Origin: Pseudoips prasinana
Lineage: Eukaryota; Arthropoda; Insecta; Lepidoptera; Nolidae
Reading direction: 5' to 3'
DNA length: 64,000 nucleotides
NCBI GenBank assembly: GCA_951640165.1
Contig: OX621252.1
Location: 15,211,934-15,275,933 of the forward strand
Of this stretch, positions 22,335-33,792 are shown piece by piece. The translations under genes and the position numbers were made by a program. The stretch's first letter is position 1; every line of letters begins with the position of its first letter. Below the pieces are notes generated by a model that did no database searches, was not told the origin of the DNA, and saw only the letters and a program-made list of their open reading frames with translations.

Positions 22335-25024
22335 ATGCACTTTTTGTACTCGTACAAATGTCTGATATAAATACTGTACTCACTGGATACCATGGCATAG
22401 TGGGCAATTGACAATTTTTAGATATGGTATAATTTTCTGAGGAAACTTTCCCGATAAAGAAGTTATTTTCAAAGTAAAAATACGGTTTATGTTTCGGTAA
22501 AAGTAACGGAACCACTTTCTAAGCAACATAACATATACATATATTTACGAGGTAGCTGTCTTTATAAGGATTAATACGAATTTATTTCCACACACATATA
22601 GTCTGTGCATACTTAAAACAAGTACAATTCTATTACACAAAATTATTTTCAATGTAAATGATTGCATGCTTCAGTATGATACAGCGTACTAAATAATTTA
22701 TACAACATTTCTGTAAACTTGCCTAAATAAATGAAATTAAGTATAAATTAGTAGGTATAATATTAGTTATACCATTTATTTATTTATTTTATAATATCTT
22801 GGTAGATCATACATGTACATATTATATGTTTTATTGTATTATTAAATCAAAAGTAGCACTCACATTTGATTTTAATGAGCTACTTAGGAACTAATAAGAA
22901 TGAAGAAATCTATGTTAAAGTTACTTTATTAAATATATAGAATTGTGGTGTGCATCAAAATCGAACAATTCTATTTATTTCCTATTTCTAGTGGTAATGC
23001 AAATGCGATAAGAATTTAACTATTTGGTACAGTCGATGCAACGTCAGTGGATACACTTGCACTAGAAACTGCCCTTAGCGTCATCGTCATAATGTCAGCA
23101 TCTCCACAATAGCCAGTCTTCTGCGGCTTGCCGTGGCCCTTGCCACATCGACGGTCCACTTTGTGGAGGGCCTACACTGAGTCTTCCGGTGGTGATCATA
23201 TCACCTGAAATTATGGACACAATTAAACTTTCGTTACTGCTGATAGAATGAAGATACTTTGAAGATTAAACCACCGACGTGATTAAACCGTTTCAAACAG
23301 TTGGACTCATAAGACAAAAGATTTCTTGTTATAGATAGGCATTAGACTAGTCTCAACGAAGCATTTTATTTTGCCTGATAACAGGGACCTGGGGATAGAA
23401 CTGAAATAAGAACGAAGTTAAACGGTATAACCCTCACTCCAGATATAAAGATATTCTATAAAAATACTCATCTCTTCAATGTCTCAATGAACTCAACATC
23501 TGGCTCCCTTTGCCCTTCTTATCAATTAGCATCCAACATACCGCTTTCATTGTGTCGCACGTAATTAAAACAAAATGACGATCCTACCTGTACTTCTATC
23601 CAATGTGTAATATCATGTCCGACCTTTTTAAGGGGTCAGGATTAAACAGAAATGAAGTGAATAATCCTGAAGCAGCGGCGTGGAAAATTTTACGAAATTC
23701 GTCTCTAACAAAAATGTCGGAATGGGATGTTCGATGATTGCCCCTGTAATTAATTTTTGTGTTCCAATGAATTACGTTTTAATCAAAGCTAGAGGCTTAT
23801 TTTCTGCTCTCAGAACCTTTTTAATTTTATCAGACTTCGATAAAAGAGGAGAGTATACTTTGGAGACAATCTATACAATCAGAAGAACTGGTAGAAATAA
23901 CGGGGATGGGAAAAAATCGCTGAAATGGAGAACATAAATTAGGCGTACGAATAATGGCTATTAAGCTCGGAGATTGACAAACAACATGTTTAAAACAGCA
24001 GAAAAAAATCGAGCGGAAATGTGCCTTATTGCAATATAGAGGTTATAAAGAAAACGATGCTAACGAATTTTAAAAAATTAAATTTAAATTTAAATATTTG
24101 TAAGAAACTCTAATACATGTGAATTTCAACGTAGAAATTATTTGCTAAAATCAAATCCCTAGAAGAACAATCTGTGATGGGAAGTACAATCTGTGATGAA
24201 AAATGGAAATCTATAACTATTTTGTGGTTGGTGGCTTGCCATAATTTTTTTGCAGTATATCACTTAATTCTGTTAAGCGATGGACTGCCTACGAACTTAA
24301 AAAGTCGTCAGATTCAATATCTTTGTAAAATCCGTATTTTTACTTCAGCGGGGCCCTACGCTGTTCCCCGAACTCCTAATATATAAAATAAGGGTGCCAC
24401 AACGTGTCTCACAATCTATATTACTGGTATCCTTTAGGTTTTTAAATCAACAGGTCGGACTGAACCCCAATAAAAATCAGAAAAATATTGGATATATATA
24501 TTGTTTACTTCGATGACACACATCTACTTCATGTACCTGCATTTATTGAATGGAATACCTTCCAACAAAATACTTAACTAGTATTGCGAAACATGTCGCC
24601 TCTTTCAGAATATATATTCAGCATAATGCATCAATCAACTTGCTTGCATTAAATAACGTTTCCTTTCAAATTGCAAAACTTACTGCACTCAATCACAGCA
24701 ATCAAAATCTAAGCGCATTATTCAGTTAAACTTGATGTTTGCCGGATACATAAACTGGTTGAGAAGTGAAACAGACGCCAACTTCCAACTCGAAGCAACA
24801 CGTTCAATTGGCTAACTTCTGCTTTGTATAATGTTACGAACTTCCGCACAGCACTTCTTATGAAATTGGCTTATTTATGATCATATTGTTACGAAAATTT
24901 ACAAAATACGCCTAAATATTAGCGGTATCTAAGTACGTAAAGAAATATGTTTATATAGAAATATTCAAGTCGCATATTTTTTATATTAAACATATGTTGT
25001 ATTAGATTAGAAATATCGTGAAAT
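22335..25024. other. AT-rich stretch with one RTE trace
   Basis: Apart from 23085-23215, which keeps order but little identity with an RTE 3' end on the minus strand ('atctccacaatagccagtct', 'acggtccactttgtggaggg'), I see nothing recognisable. The 85-codon frame at 23680-23937 begins with a GTG rather than ATG and has no known motif. Confidence 0.45.
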
Positions 25025-25549
25025 AAATCGTCCCCGTAGTTGGAAAACTAAATAACTCTGATTTTGTAGTTCTGATATAAACGCGATTTAGTGTTTTTTG
25101 TTTAGTTAATGTACATTTGTAAGAAAATGTGAGACAATTTTGCCGTCGGCATTTTTATATTTTGTGGACCTGATAACCTTTCACATTATGCTTTAACAAA
25201 CTGAACTCTATCTTTAACTATAACTAAATAACAAATAAAAAATTAAGTTATTTAATTTTCCCACAACTGTTATTTATAACGTAACTACCATTATCTACTT
25301 ATTTCGGCTATTTATTTAGTTTTCCTACAACCTAAATACATTTGGTAGGGTAAATTTTGGTGAAATAAGTGCAGTTATTGAATTTATCAAACTCAAAATA
25401 TTTTTAAATGATAAATTTTGTGGCTTTGTACGTTATTATTACTTTGATATTTTTTTAACTGTTCGTCTCATATGAAATAAACGCTGTATTATGATATTAA
25501 TAAAGTTATATTAAGGAATAAATAGAAAAGTTTAGAAAAAGTGTATTGT

Positions 25550-26991
25550 TATCTACTATTCTTCCTCTTTCCTCCCAAAGAAATCAACAACATCAAATCT
25601 TTTATGTTTTGTTAGTGATATTGCAGATGCATTGGACGAAGGGAAGGAGGTACACGCCGTGTATACTGATTTTAGCAAGGCCTTTGACCTTATTAATCAC
25701 AACATTCTGCTAAATAAGATGGAAAACATGGGTATTCATGGGTCATTAAAGCGTTGGTCTGAATCATATTTAAAAAATAGATCTCAAATGGTAGTGGTTC
25801 AAGGTTTTAAGTCTCAGTCAAACATTATACCATCAGGGGTACCCCAGGGCTCGCATATGGGCCCCTTATTATTTTTGATTTTCATAAACGATTTGGCTTG
25901 TAAATTGGAATGCAAATTCACCATGTATGCCGACGATCTAAAATTGTATCAAATTGTTAACTGTGACGATGATCTAATAAAGTTGCAAAATGAAATCAAT
26001 AAACTGTCTGGATGGTGCATCGAGAATAATATGATTCTGAATCCTAGTAAATGTAAGCATATTAAGTTTACCAGGAAAAGAAACCCATCCAAAGCAATAT
26101 TGTCTATTAATAATGTAGCCCTGGATGAGGTATCGCAGATTCGAGACTTAGGCGTAATTATGGATTCTCAACTAAATTTTAGACATCACACGGATCACAT
26201 AGTGCAAAAAGCTTCCCGTCTCTCTGGTTTTATATCTAGGCAACTGAAACCATTTAGGGATCCCTGTGTGACTATACCTGTTTATAATTGCATAGTTCGC
26301 AGCATATTGGAATATGGAAGTCCAGTCTGGAACCCAACTTATGATGTTTACCGTAGTAAACTAGAGCGAGTCCAAAAACGCTTTCTATATCAACTCTCAT
26401 ATGTTAATAACCAATGTAAAAACCTTATGTCATACGAAGCAAGGCTAAACCATTTTAACATGTCAACTTTACAAATAAGACGGAAAGGTGCGGATATTGT
26501 TTATCTTTATAAGTTAATTAATGGTCATATAGATTGTGAAAGTTTACTGGAGAGAATTCAATTTGTTGTACCTCGCCAAAGTAGTAGACTTTGTAATAGG
26601 CGTACATTTGAAACGGCTCATTGCCGAACCAATATTGGACAATATGCTCCATTTTATAGAATGGCCTCAAGTTATAATGGCATACGACAGCTTTTTGACA
26701 TCTTCTCCAGTGGCTTAGCATCAGCTAAACATTGTATCAAAAAAAGCTTGAAGAGCCAATGCTCTGAAAATTGTTAACTTTTCCATTTGTTTTAGTCAAT
26801 TTTTAATTTAAATTTTTAGTTTAAGTAATATTGTCCTAATTTATTTTTATACTTAATTTTATTCTTTAATTTAAGTTTTTAGTTATCAAAGCACGCCGTG
26901 TTCACTATTTTAGGGCATACAATTTGGATATTTGTTTTATATACTTTTGTGTCTTATATGAATGAGTTATTGTATTGTCCGATTTGTGAAC

Positions 26992-27021
<30 letters not shown>
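25550..27021 (+). mobile_element. Jockey-superfamily LINE, 5'-truncated, with poly(A)
   Basis: An insertion inside the 25-29 kb inverted-repeat element. It starts within the reverse transcriptase (about 25550), carries a 3' untranslated region of about 220 bp and ends in a 23-base A run (26999-27021). No clear target-site duplication could be read on the AT-rich flanks. Confidence 0.8.
25556..26777 (+). pseudogene. LINE reverse transcriptase, 5'-truncated but open
   Basis: The frame is open from about 25556 to the TAA at 26775-26777, beginning SSFLPKKSTTSNLLCFVSD. There is no initiating Met because the copy is truncated in the fingers region. Motifs in order: motif A VYTDFSKAFD (catalytic Asp near 25670), motif B SGVPQGSHMGPLLFLIFIND, motif C MYADDLKLY (both Asp present, near 25930), then thumb segments IRDLGVIMDSQLNF and SRLSGFISRQLKPF. 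About 400 codons remain without any stop, so decay since insertion is slight. It is a CR1/Jockey-like enzyme; exact clade not assigned. Confidence 0.85.
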
Positions 27022-27022
<1 letters not shown>

Positions 27023-27568
27023 TCTTGCCACAAATTTAAAAAATAAACAACATCATCATCATCATCATCATCATATCAGCCGATCTCCACAATTGCCGGT
27101 CTTGCGCTATTCAAACCAAACGTAGCTTCCAGCGACCCGCACAAGATCATCGGCCCATCTTGAAGGGGGCCTGCCCACGCTCTCTCCTCTTCCGGTTCGT
27201 GGTCGCCACTTGAGAACCTTTTTCCCCCACGTTCGTTGGTTCTACGAACTATGTGCCCCGCCCACTGCCACTTCAGTTTTGCAATTCTTCGGGCTATGTC
27301 GGTGACTTTGGTTCGCCTGCGGAGATCGACACATCTGATTCGATCCCACAGGAAAACTCCGAGCATAGCCCTCTCCATTGCTCTTTTCTTTTCTTTTCAT
27401 TATCGGTATCTGAGGATTTCAGAACCATTATCTGTCTTTCTTCCATAAGTTGCATGGTGAAGTCAGAGATCTTTTTAGTTCTGTTTGTACGGCGGGCCTT
27501 GAAGACTTTAGACCCAGCCGTATGGACAGCTTCTACAAGCTTGTCGTAGTATGAGTCCACTTGACTGC

Positions 27569-27752
27569 ATGTGTGGCGTGGTGGCTGAGACAGTCGGCTC
27601 GCCGCTTCGTGGCGCGGGTTCGAATCCCGCGCCGGACATCTATTTGTGTGACCCATAAATAGGTGTTCTGAGTCTGGATGTAATTTGTGTCCGTCTATTA
27701 TATGTTTGCAAAGTACCCCGCGACACAGGGATTAGATTACCTAGTGCTAGGC
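27569..27752 (+). repeat. tRNA-derived SINE family 1, copy 1
   Basis: The head 'gtgtggcgtggtggctgaga' and the B box GGTTCGAATCC at 27617-27627 give an RNA polymerase III promoter. The body contains 'gtgttctgagtctggatgta', 'gtccgtctattatatgtttg' and 'cccgcgacacagggatta', ending near 'cctagtgc'. Copies: 37886-38069 (minus) and 50581-50635 plus 52299-52436 (minus, split). It sits inside the RTE derivative between the endonuclease and linker. Confidence 0.85.
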
Positions 27753-27796
27753 ATTCGAAACGGTTTTGCAGGTAGAGCTGAAATGGTTCGGGGTTT

Positions 27797-27830
27797 TGGA
27801 CGTGGATAGGTCTTTACCTATCCACGTCCA
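27797..27830. repeat. Perfect palindrome, 15-bp arms, 4-base loop
   Basis: Arms 27797-27811 and 27816-27830 are exact reverse complements. It lies within the RTE derivative, in sequence that continues the element on either side. Confidence 0.9.
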
Positions 27831-27949
27831 TCGGATCGGAGCGTAGACTTTATCAGTCGGGACGTCTGGAACTTGGCATTCAGGTTCAATGAGCGTCTCA
27901 CCAGTCTGGGATCACTACCGGTTTTATACGCATTGAACATCTGTCTTAT

Positions 27950-28560
27950 CTTCAAAAATTACCACTTGGTAATTCTGAGTATAAGATACGCCACCCTAGT
28001 CTACACACTATCAATTTTCACTACGTTGTGGACGAGGGACTTGTAAACTATGAACCCTGTCCCAAGGTGGTGTCACCTTGAGACAGTTGGTCGCCATTGG
28101 TTCCGGAAATAGAGCAGGTTCCCGGATTTTAGGATTATCGTGTCCTCCCCCTCTCTTCGGACTTGAGACAATCCTATGATAACCCAATGTAACCTGCTCA
28201 GTTCCTCCTTCAGTTCGATGATCTTCTCGTCGGTCCGCAGTGTGCGAGTGTTATATGTTGCCAGGGCCAGAGGTCATCGGTTTTGGTAACACGGCGTTTG
28301 TCGGGGATTTTAAGCACCCCAGTTTCTATTTCCTTATTTTCTGAATCTGTTGTCTCAGCGATTGTGATATTGCGTTCCATGATTCTTCTATCGGGGTAAC
28401 CCGGTGAGATTGGGTCAATAGGGGTTTCAATAATAGCTCGAGTTGTTATAATATTACTTGTTTCATCTTCAGAATCTCTCGACAAAATGGGGTTTATTCG
28501 TTCAAATCTCTTAACTCTTTTTTTCTTCTTATCCAATGAAATATTTGATGTCTATTAAAG
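27950..28560 (-). pseudogene. RTE endonuclease, N-terminal part
   Basis: The first open piece reads SLDKKKKRVKRFERINPIL and continues with an acidic, charged leader. A frame change near 28250 is followed by LATYNTRTLRTDEKIIELKE, RLHWVIIGLSQVRREGED, TIILKSGNLLYFR and then, after another break, GTGFIVYKSLVHNVVKID. This matches the start of an APE-type endonuclease (TYNxRTL near the N terminus, the Glu-containing GLSxVRR stretch). The later His/Asp catalytic boxes are absent. The enzyme would normally nick the target DNA for reverse transcription. Confidence 0.75.
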
Positions 28561-29332
28561 TACTAAGTTTCGTCTTTATTTTATTTTTTTCTTCTGTGTC
28601 CGGAATCCATGTAGATCCAGAATCACAAAAAGGTGTCTTTCTTCATCTGTGGCATTGGTTTGATACCCGAAATGGGACTTGACCCTCTGATTACCTCTGA
28701 TGACAACTTAATTTATTTAATTTTTAATTTTATTTGCCTAGCATTGTATAATTCATCTGTATCTAGTTGTAGAAGAAATAAATAACATCAACTATTTATA
28801 AATTAGATACGTTATATCAGAATTCTAAATAGCAGAATTAAATAAATAGAGTTATTTAGTTTTCGTAGAACTAAGTTAGTTTTGTAAAAGAATTTTTAAG
28901 TTGCGGAAAAATTCAACAACTCAAGTTATTTAACTTATTTGACACTCAACTTATAATTGACCACAGTTATTGATTTATTTACTGAGTTATTTATTTTTCC
29001 TTTAAAAAAATGTGTTTGTATGAATATATTTATTTTTCCATCTTTCCGACAAATATGACTATTTTTTGGAACGGAATCAGATACGAAAATGCCTGTAAGG
29101 CTCAAATATGCGGCATGTTTTAGGTGTTTTGAAAATAGGGAAAAGTCAAAATCGCCAATATCGGAGTTATTTAGTTTTCCAACTACGGGGACGAAATATA
29201 AAGTTAATTTTATGTTGGATAAATCTATTTAAGGGATCCGTATAAAACATAATTTATCTTTTATTTGAAACCCATAAAAGTTAGATAAAGCTAACTTTAT
29301 ATATGTATATTTGAGAATAGCTACCTTTAGCC

Positions 29333-29465
29333 CCTAATCATTATAATATATAGGGACAATGTCACACAGATCATCCTAGTCCCAAACCAACACAAGCCGA
29401 TATACATACTTATATAGATAGATAAATACTTAAGTACAAAGAAAACATCCATGACTCAGAAACAT
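29333..29465 (-). repeat. SINE family 2, 3' piece
   Basis: Minus-strand similarity to the 3' half of the SINE at 13537, with 'gatcatcctagtcccaaacc' on the plus strand and a following A-rich stretch. The tRNA-like head is absent. Confidence 0.5.
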
Positions 29466-29469
29466 AAAT

Positions 29470-29530
29470 TCAAATATAACAAAATATTTGTTATATTTGA
29501 ATCAATTTATATATTAATAAATTGATTCAA
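29470..29530. repeat. Two abutting perfect palindromes
   Basis: The first has 14-base arms and a 3-base loop (29470-29500); the second has 14-base arms and a 6-base loop (29497-29530). They share four bases, forming a double hairpin. Confidence 0.85.
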
Positions 29531-29534
29531 CGTA

Positions 29535-30280
29535 AAATACGAAAATTCATATAATTACTGTATCTGTATATCTGTAAAATATTGGTGTATAATGAACACA
29601 ATATATTTGAATAATCCATCAATCTACTAGAAACCTAACTATTTTGAATTAAGATATTTTACGTAAAGACCGAAATAAGTGCACTAAATTCAGTAAAAGT
29701 AGAAATAAGCAGCGATATAAATTGGTCACAAAAAGTGTAAAGTAGTAGCTCCGTAAATATTTCAGGGGGGGAGGCGGCGAGAGAGCGAGTGAGGCACAAA
29801 CATGTCCATTAGTCCTGAGTTGAGCGCATTTTTCGCAATTTCCTGCGGTGTAGAGACGGCGGCCATTGTGCTCAGGGTTTCCAAATGGCAAGATTTGTCC
29901 TGTAATGTCAGTATTTTTAGGACTATTAAGGATTTCAACAAGACCTTATTAAATTTTGGGTTATATAGATTTTGTAGTAATATACGAAACGTTTAACCAA
30001 AGAACTTGATTATTAAAGGTTTTATAATATTTTAATGAATAATTATCAGTTGGTCTATCCAGTGTATAAATATTAGACAAGATTACACACAGAAAGAGCT
30101 TACTACTAGTAATACTGCTTACTACTAATAGTAATAGTAGTTTTTCTTTTCTTTCTTTCTCTTTCTTTAAACCTACTAAATAGTTATTTTACACAGATAA
30201 CTTTAAATTAATATTCTACTATAAATATGAAACGCACATTGCTAATGAATTATGTAAATTGTACTTTCATTTTCTATGGG
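29535..30280. other. AT-rich stretch with one GC-richer island
   Basis: 29764-29900 is GC-richer, with a GGGGGGAGGCGGCG start; an open frame of 64 codons begins at an ATG at 29802. No motif is recognisable, and neither an exon nor a mobile element could be supported. 30130-30167 is a CT-rich simple repeat. Confidence 0.35.
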
Positions 30281-30282
30281 AC

Positions 30283-30430
30283 TAGCCCTTCATGTTACTT
30301 ACCACTCACAATCAACTGCTCAGGACAGTCAACAGTGCTACACAATGAAAGGAAACTGAGCAGTGAGGCTCAGGCGTATCCCGGAGAATCGCTTTAATTG
30401 TCTCAGATATGTCTCAGATCCCGCAACGAA
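30283..30430 (+). repeat. Family B interspersed repeat, copy 2
   Basis: Same block order as 6800-6945: 'gggactag', 'cagtgaggctcaggcgtatc', 'gaatcgctttaattgtct', 'cccgcaacgaataata'. It has a short internal duplication of 'atgtctcagat' type near 30403-30421. Confidence 0.65.
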
Positions 30431-30769
30431 TAATACATTTTATTTTGGTAGTTTTAACGTAATCATTACGATATACCTATATTATTATTATTGTTTTTTT
30501 TTTAAATTAATTATTACTTAATATGTTATTCCATCCATTGAGAACTCTTTGATTTATCTTTTCCAATATATGTATAATATTTATTTCTAAAGTGACTACT
30601 GACTTGTAATTATTTATTTTTTATATCTATTTTTATTATTTTACTCTGCCTTTTCTCGCAAAGTTGTAACGAAGAAGGGTTTGTACAACCCTACATTATT
30701 TTGCGCTTTTGAATACAGTGATTCTGTGACTTTAGTTTTTATTAATACACAGTGCTGTATGCACGTGTG

Positions 30770-30910
30770 TATGCACGTACTCTCCGAAGCACGGAGATGC
30801 TTAGAAATTAAAACCTCTCTTTCGTGGTCACCCATCTATGGACTAACCGCGAGCCTAGTTGCTTAATCTTGCCAATCGCTTTCGGACCGGCGAATGCATC
30901 TAGCTATGAG
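30770..30910 (-). repeat. 5S rRNA-like SINE (SINE3-type) relic
   Basis: Read on the minus strand, 30880-30815 contains the words 'gattggcaagattaagcaac', 'cgcggttagtcc' and 'gatgggtgacca' in the order and spacing of the 3' two thirds of eukaryotic 5S rRNA (internal control region and following arm). It continues with 'ctccgtgcttcggagagtac', a hairpin not part of 5S rRNA. A 5S-derived SINE explains both; a plain 5S pseudogene is the alternative. It is not a functional 5S gene: the first 40 bases do not fit. Confidence 0.6.
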
Positions 30911-30979
30911 CTCGATGGTCTTTATATACGACACGCCATGTTCATGGAGTATCGTTTATAAATAAATATTAAAAAAGAC

Positions 30980-31500
30980 GTGTGGCACTCGGAGACTGCC
31001 GCGGTAAAGCTATTGCATAGCATTTTTTATCAACTTATGCAATTATAATTATTTATTTATTTTATAATACTGTATTTGTGATAATAATAATAAACTGAAT
31101 GTATATAGAGTACTAACTCATTTTCTTTCACAATATTTTCGTGACTTTCTTCATTAATAAATGCACTTTGTTTATTCATATTTAAAACACTTTGTACACA
31201 AATTATACGAGTTCAGATATTCAATGTTGTACGTAGATGATAAATACCTATACACCTATATACTTTCTCACAAACAAGTACAAGCTGATTACGGTAGTTT
31301 TCCAATACAACCAGTGCCACCTAAAGGCGGGTTGCTGAACTAAAGAGACAAGCGTGATATTTCAAAAAGTCATTAGAAGTTCTGGTATTTATCGATAGAT
31401 GGCGGTCGGAGTGGGGGGTGTTAGGTTTTTTTCGTTACGGAATTTCTGGATTCGGCCCCCACGCTCAAGGCCCGCGATAGAAGCTATGCAATAGCTTAAT
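30980..31500. mobile_element. Possible MITE with inverted ends
   Basis: 'taaagctattgcatagcat' at about 31005-31024 is mirrored by 'aagctatgcaatagctta' near 31480-31497, and both lie beside GC-rich 'ccgcggt' or 'cccgcgat' stretches. The pairing suggests inverted ends of a non-autonomous DNA element; the exact borders and target duplication are unclear. Confidence 0.4.
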
Positions 31501-31504
31501 AAAG

Positions 31505-32800
31505 ACAATTTGACATTACTGACGCTTATCCATAGAAATATATTTTTGTGCATGTGCATGTCGAAAATATTAGTTCGTGGGACTAAATTGTAGTTTTGTC
31601 AGGAGTTTAATTTTTCATCCGGTAACCCTATTTTCACGTGAGATTAAATTTTTCAATGCCCACAGTAATCTCGTACAGTCATGTTTACTCTGTCCCCGTG
31701 GACATGGTCTTCCACTTCACTTATTGAGTTTCCAGCTGCTACTTTCTCGCAATGGTAACAAAACAATTATGTAATATGCCAACGACCCGTATTCAAGCGG
31801 AGTTGGCTACTCTGAACACCTATGCGACGTCCGAGCGGTCACAGGTGCGATTTCTACTCCATACAAACTTTGTGTAAAAACAGATTAGATTTGGAGTCTG
31901 GTTAGTTCTAGTTGATTCGGAGAACATGTTAAGCCATCCGTTTCGGTTGTAACAAAACTGATACGATTTAAAACCATAAACTACTTTCCTTCGAGCCTAG
32001 ATCTGTAAAACTTTTTATTACTAGAATTAATTTTAATCAAGTTTGAATTGTAAAAGAATCAGTCAGGTAGTTTGTATCAGTAGTTTGGTCTAAAATCTCG
32101 TCATCTATATTTAAAACTATGCGTTTGTCTCTAATATTATTTTAAGTCCATTCAGTATTCCTAAGTCCTCGACTTCAACTATAGATATTCAATAGCAATA
32201 ACTTTGCCATCTAAAACTTCCAAAGCTAACTAGAGAAAGATGTGTAACTTCTGAGTGGCAATAAGGACACTAATGAAAATACATGATTAAAAAAATATGC
32301 AATCGCACTGAAAATTCGTTAGAAAACGATACGATGCTACAAGCAGTCAAACACACACAGATACTCAGACTTAAACAGAAATACTGTATAATGACAGACA
32401 GACATATGTTTCATTTTTATATCTACCCTTTTTGTTTCGGGAGTTAAACCAGTACTTGCATAGTCTGTTAGAGTAAGGAACTCGCTTAAAAAGTAAGCTC
32501 ATCGCAAACATTTGTTGTAAGAGCTAGACAAATTAAGTAAAGGTGATAAGTTGCCGACGGGTGGTAAGAAACAGTGGCGCAATAAAAACCTTAACCCCCA
32601 CCTACTGGCTATAAAACTAGTAAGTACCAACGAACTCGTTCAGGCCGTTGCGGAAGTTAGGGGTCAGCTAGTATGTACGTCACAAAAAGGAAAAACAGTT
32701 CTTCAAAAAGCGTGAGTAACTGCAGAATTTGATACAAATCTAATTACGAATTTAATCTCATTGGCGGTGAGGGAAGGGCCAGCAACACTTGTTTGCTGAC
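31505..32800. other. No gene recognised
   Basis: Mixed-composition, non-repetitive DNA. Open frames up to 65 codons without motif. No repeat shared with the rest of the window was noticed. Confidence 0.4.
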
Positions 32801-32804
32801 TCTT

Positions 32805-32915
32805 AAAAGCCGGCAACGCCCTTGCGACTCCTCTGGTGTTATGAGTGTCCATGGGCGGTGGTGATAATTACCATCAGGTGACCCACTTGATCGTTTGTCG
32901 CCTTCTGATATAAGA
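32805..32915 (+). repeat. CR1-like LINE 3' end, copy 1
   Basis: Contains 'agccggcaacgcccttgcga', 'gagtgtccatgggcggtggt' and 'accatcaggtgacccactt', then an A-rich tail. This is the extreme 3' end of the LINE family also seen at 38721, 41920 and 50340. Strongly 5'-truncated. Confidence 0.75.
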
Positions 32916-33397
32916 AAAAAATAAGACCAGAAGAGTGTTAAAGAAATCCACTCTCTTAACTCCATCAAAAGATCAACTCTTTCCATTGTCATACGAATCG
33001 CATACATTTAGGAACTCTGGAACTGAATTCTAGCATATTAAATATTAAAATTCAGGTATCCAATTCATGGATTTAGGTTTAAGTAACCTTTTGATATCAG
33101 CACTCACCTCTGCTAAACGTAATCTATGGATGAGCCGTCTACCCATAGTCGGTTACGTTGTGGAGAAACTATTAACTAGTCCTGAATAAATGTACCATGA
33201 CAAACTGACGCTTTTTCCAATACCAGAATCACTTTCGGTAAATTTAATTCGGGTAAAGCAAAATAAATTAATTCATTTATACTGATTGCTTTCGAAAGGC
33301 AAATAATTTATTGCGTACATTACATACATCGCTATAGTTAACTTTCATATGCAAATATAATTGTTGAGATTTTACCATTAGTAGGTATAATAAATAA

Positions 33398-33650
33398 GAA
33401 GATCCGTGATCACATCACATCATCTAATCAATAGGAAAACTTTTGTGTCCGTATGTATATTTTATATTATGTATTTATTGTATTTATGTATATATGTAGT
33501 ACTAGTATGTATAATAATAATCGACATCTTATTGGACCCACCGTAGTGGCTCCGCACCACCCAAAGGTTGACTGGTCGATAATGCCTATGGCATTAAGTC
33601 CGCCTATGTACAATATACTTTGTTACATTTTCCATCCTAGTATATATATG
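33398..33650 (+). repeat. 3' end of the 57.8-kb LINE family, second copy
   Basis: Matches the end of the full-length LINE (63055-63385): 'gatccgtgatcacatcacat', 'gtccgtatgtatattttata', then the block 'caccacccaaaggttgactg' and 'atgcctatggcattaagtcc'. The last codons of ORF2 and the 3' untranslated region are thus represented, truncated 5' of that. Confidence 0.8.
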
Positions 33651-33792
33651 TATATATAACACAAAACAATTCCTAATGGCAATGATTTTCATTAACTTTG
33701 AACCATAATTTGTGGTAAAGAAGCATTTTTATACGCTGCTGTAAAATTTATTTAACCCGTTGTGGTTACTGGTTTCTTATTTTAACCCTTAA

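Larger units (their letters stand above)
27045..28560 (-). mobile_element. Internally deleted RTE-clade LINE
   Basis: Both ends of an RTE element are present on the minus strand: the 5' coding start with endonuclease (28560 to about 27950), a linker reading YDKLVEAVHTAGSKVFKARR (27570-27400), then a jump straight to the C-terminal segment ERAML...RDRIR...KWQWAGHIVRRTN (27385-27070) and the CATCAT tail (27051-27074). The whole reverse transcriptase is missing. It is interrupted by a SINE (27569-27752) and a palindrome (27797-27830). Confidence 0.8.
25029..29193. mobile_element. Unassigned DNA element with perfect 30-bp inverted ends
   Basis: Terminal inverted repeats of 30 identical bases, starting CGTCCCCGTAGTTGG, lie at 25029-25058 and 29164-29193. 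AAAT on both outsides (25025-25028, 29194-29197) is a possible 4-bp target duplication. Just inside both ends the word GTTATTTAGTTTTC or close variants recur in both orientations (about 25043, 25248, 25308, 28855, 28938, 28987, 29166), like transposase-binding subterminal repeats. No transposase of its own is visible. About 3 kb of the interior is later insertions: a LINE (25550-27020), an RTE derivative (27050-28560) and a SINE (27569-27752). Family unknown to me. Confidence 0.7.

Noticed and set aside
23680..23937. 85-codon plus-strand frame as an exon
   Set aside because: It starts at a non-ATG codon, has no splice-site support that I can defend, and shows no recognisable domain.
27600..27640. 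tRNA gene at 27.6 kb (also near 37.99 and 13.58 kb)
   Set aside because: A and B boxes are present, but no acceptor stem or full cloverleaf can be folded, and the tRNA-like heads are followed by SINE bodies shared between copies.
30765..30905. Functional 5S rRNA gene
   Set aside because: Only the later part of 5S rRNA is recognisable and it is followed by a non-5S hairpin. No second copy, as expected for a 5S cluster, is nearby.
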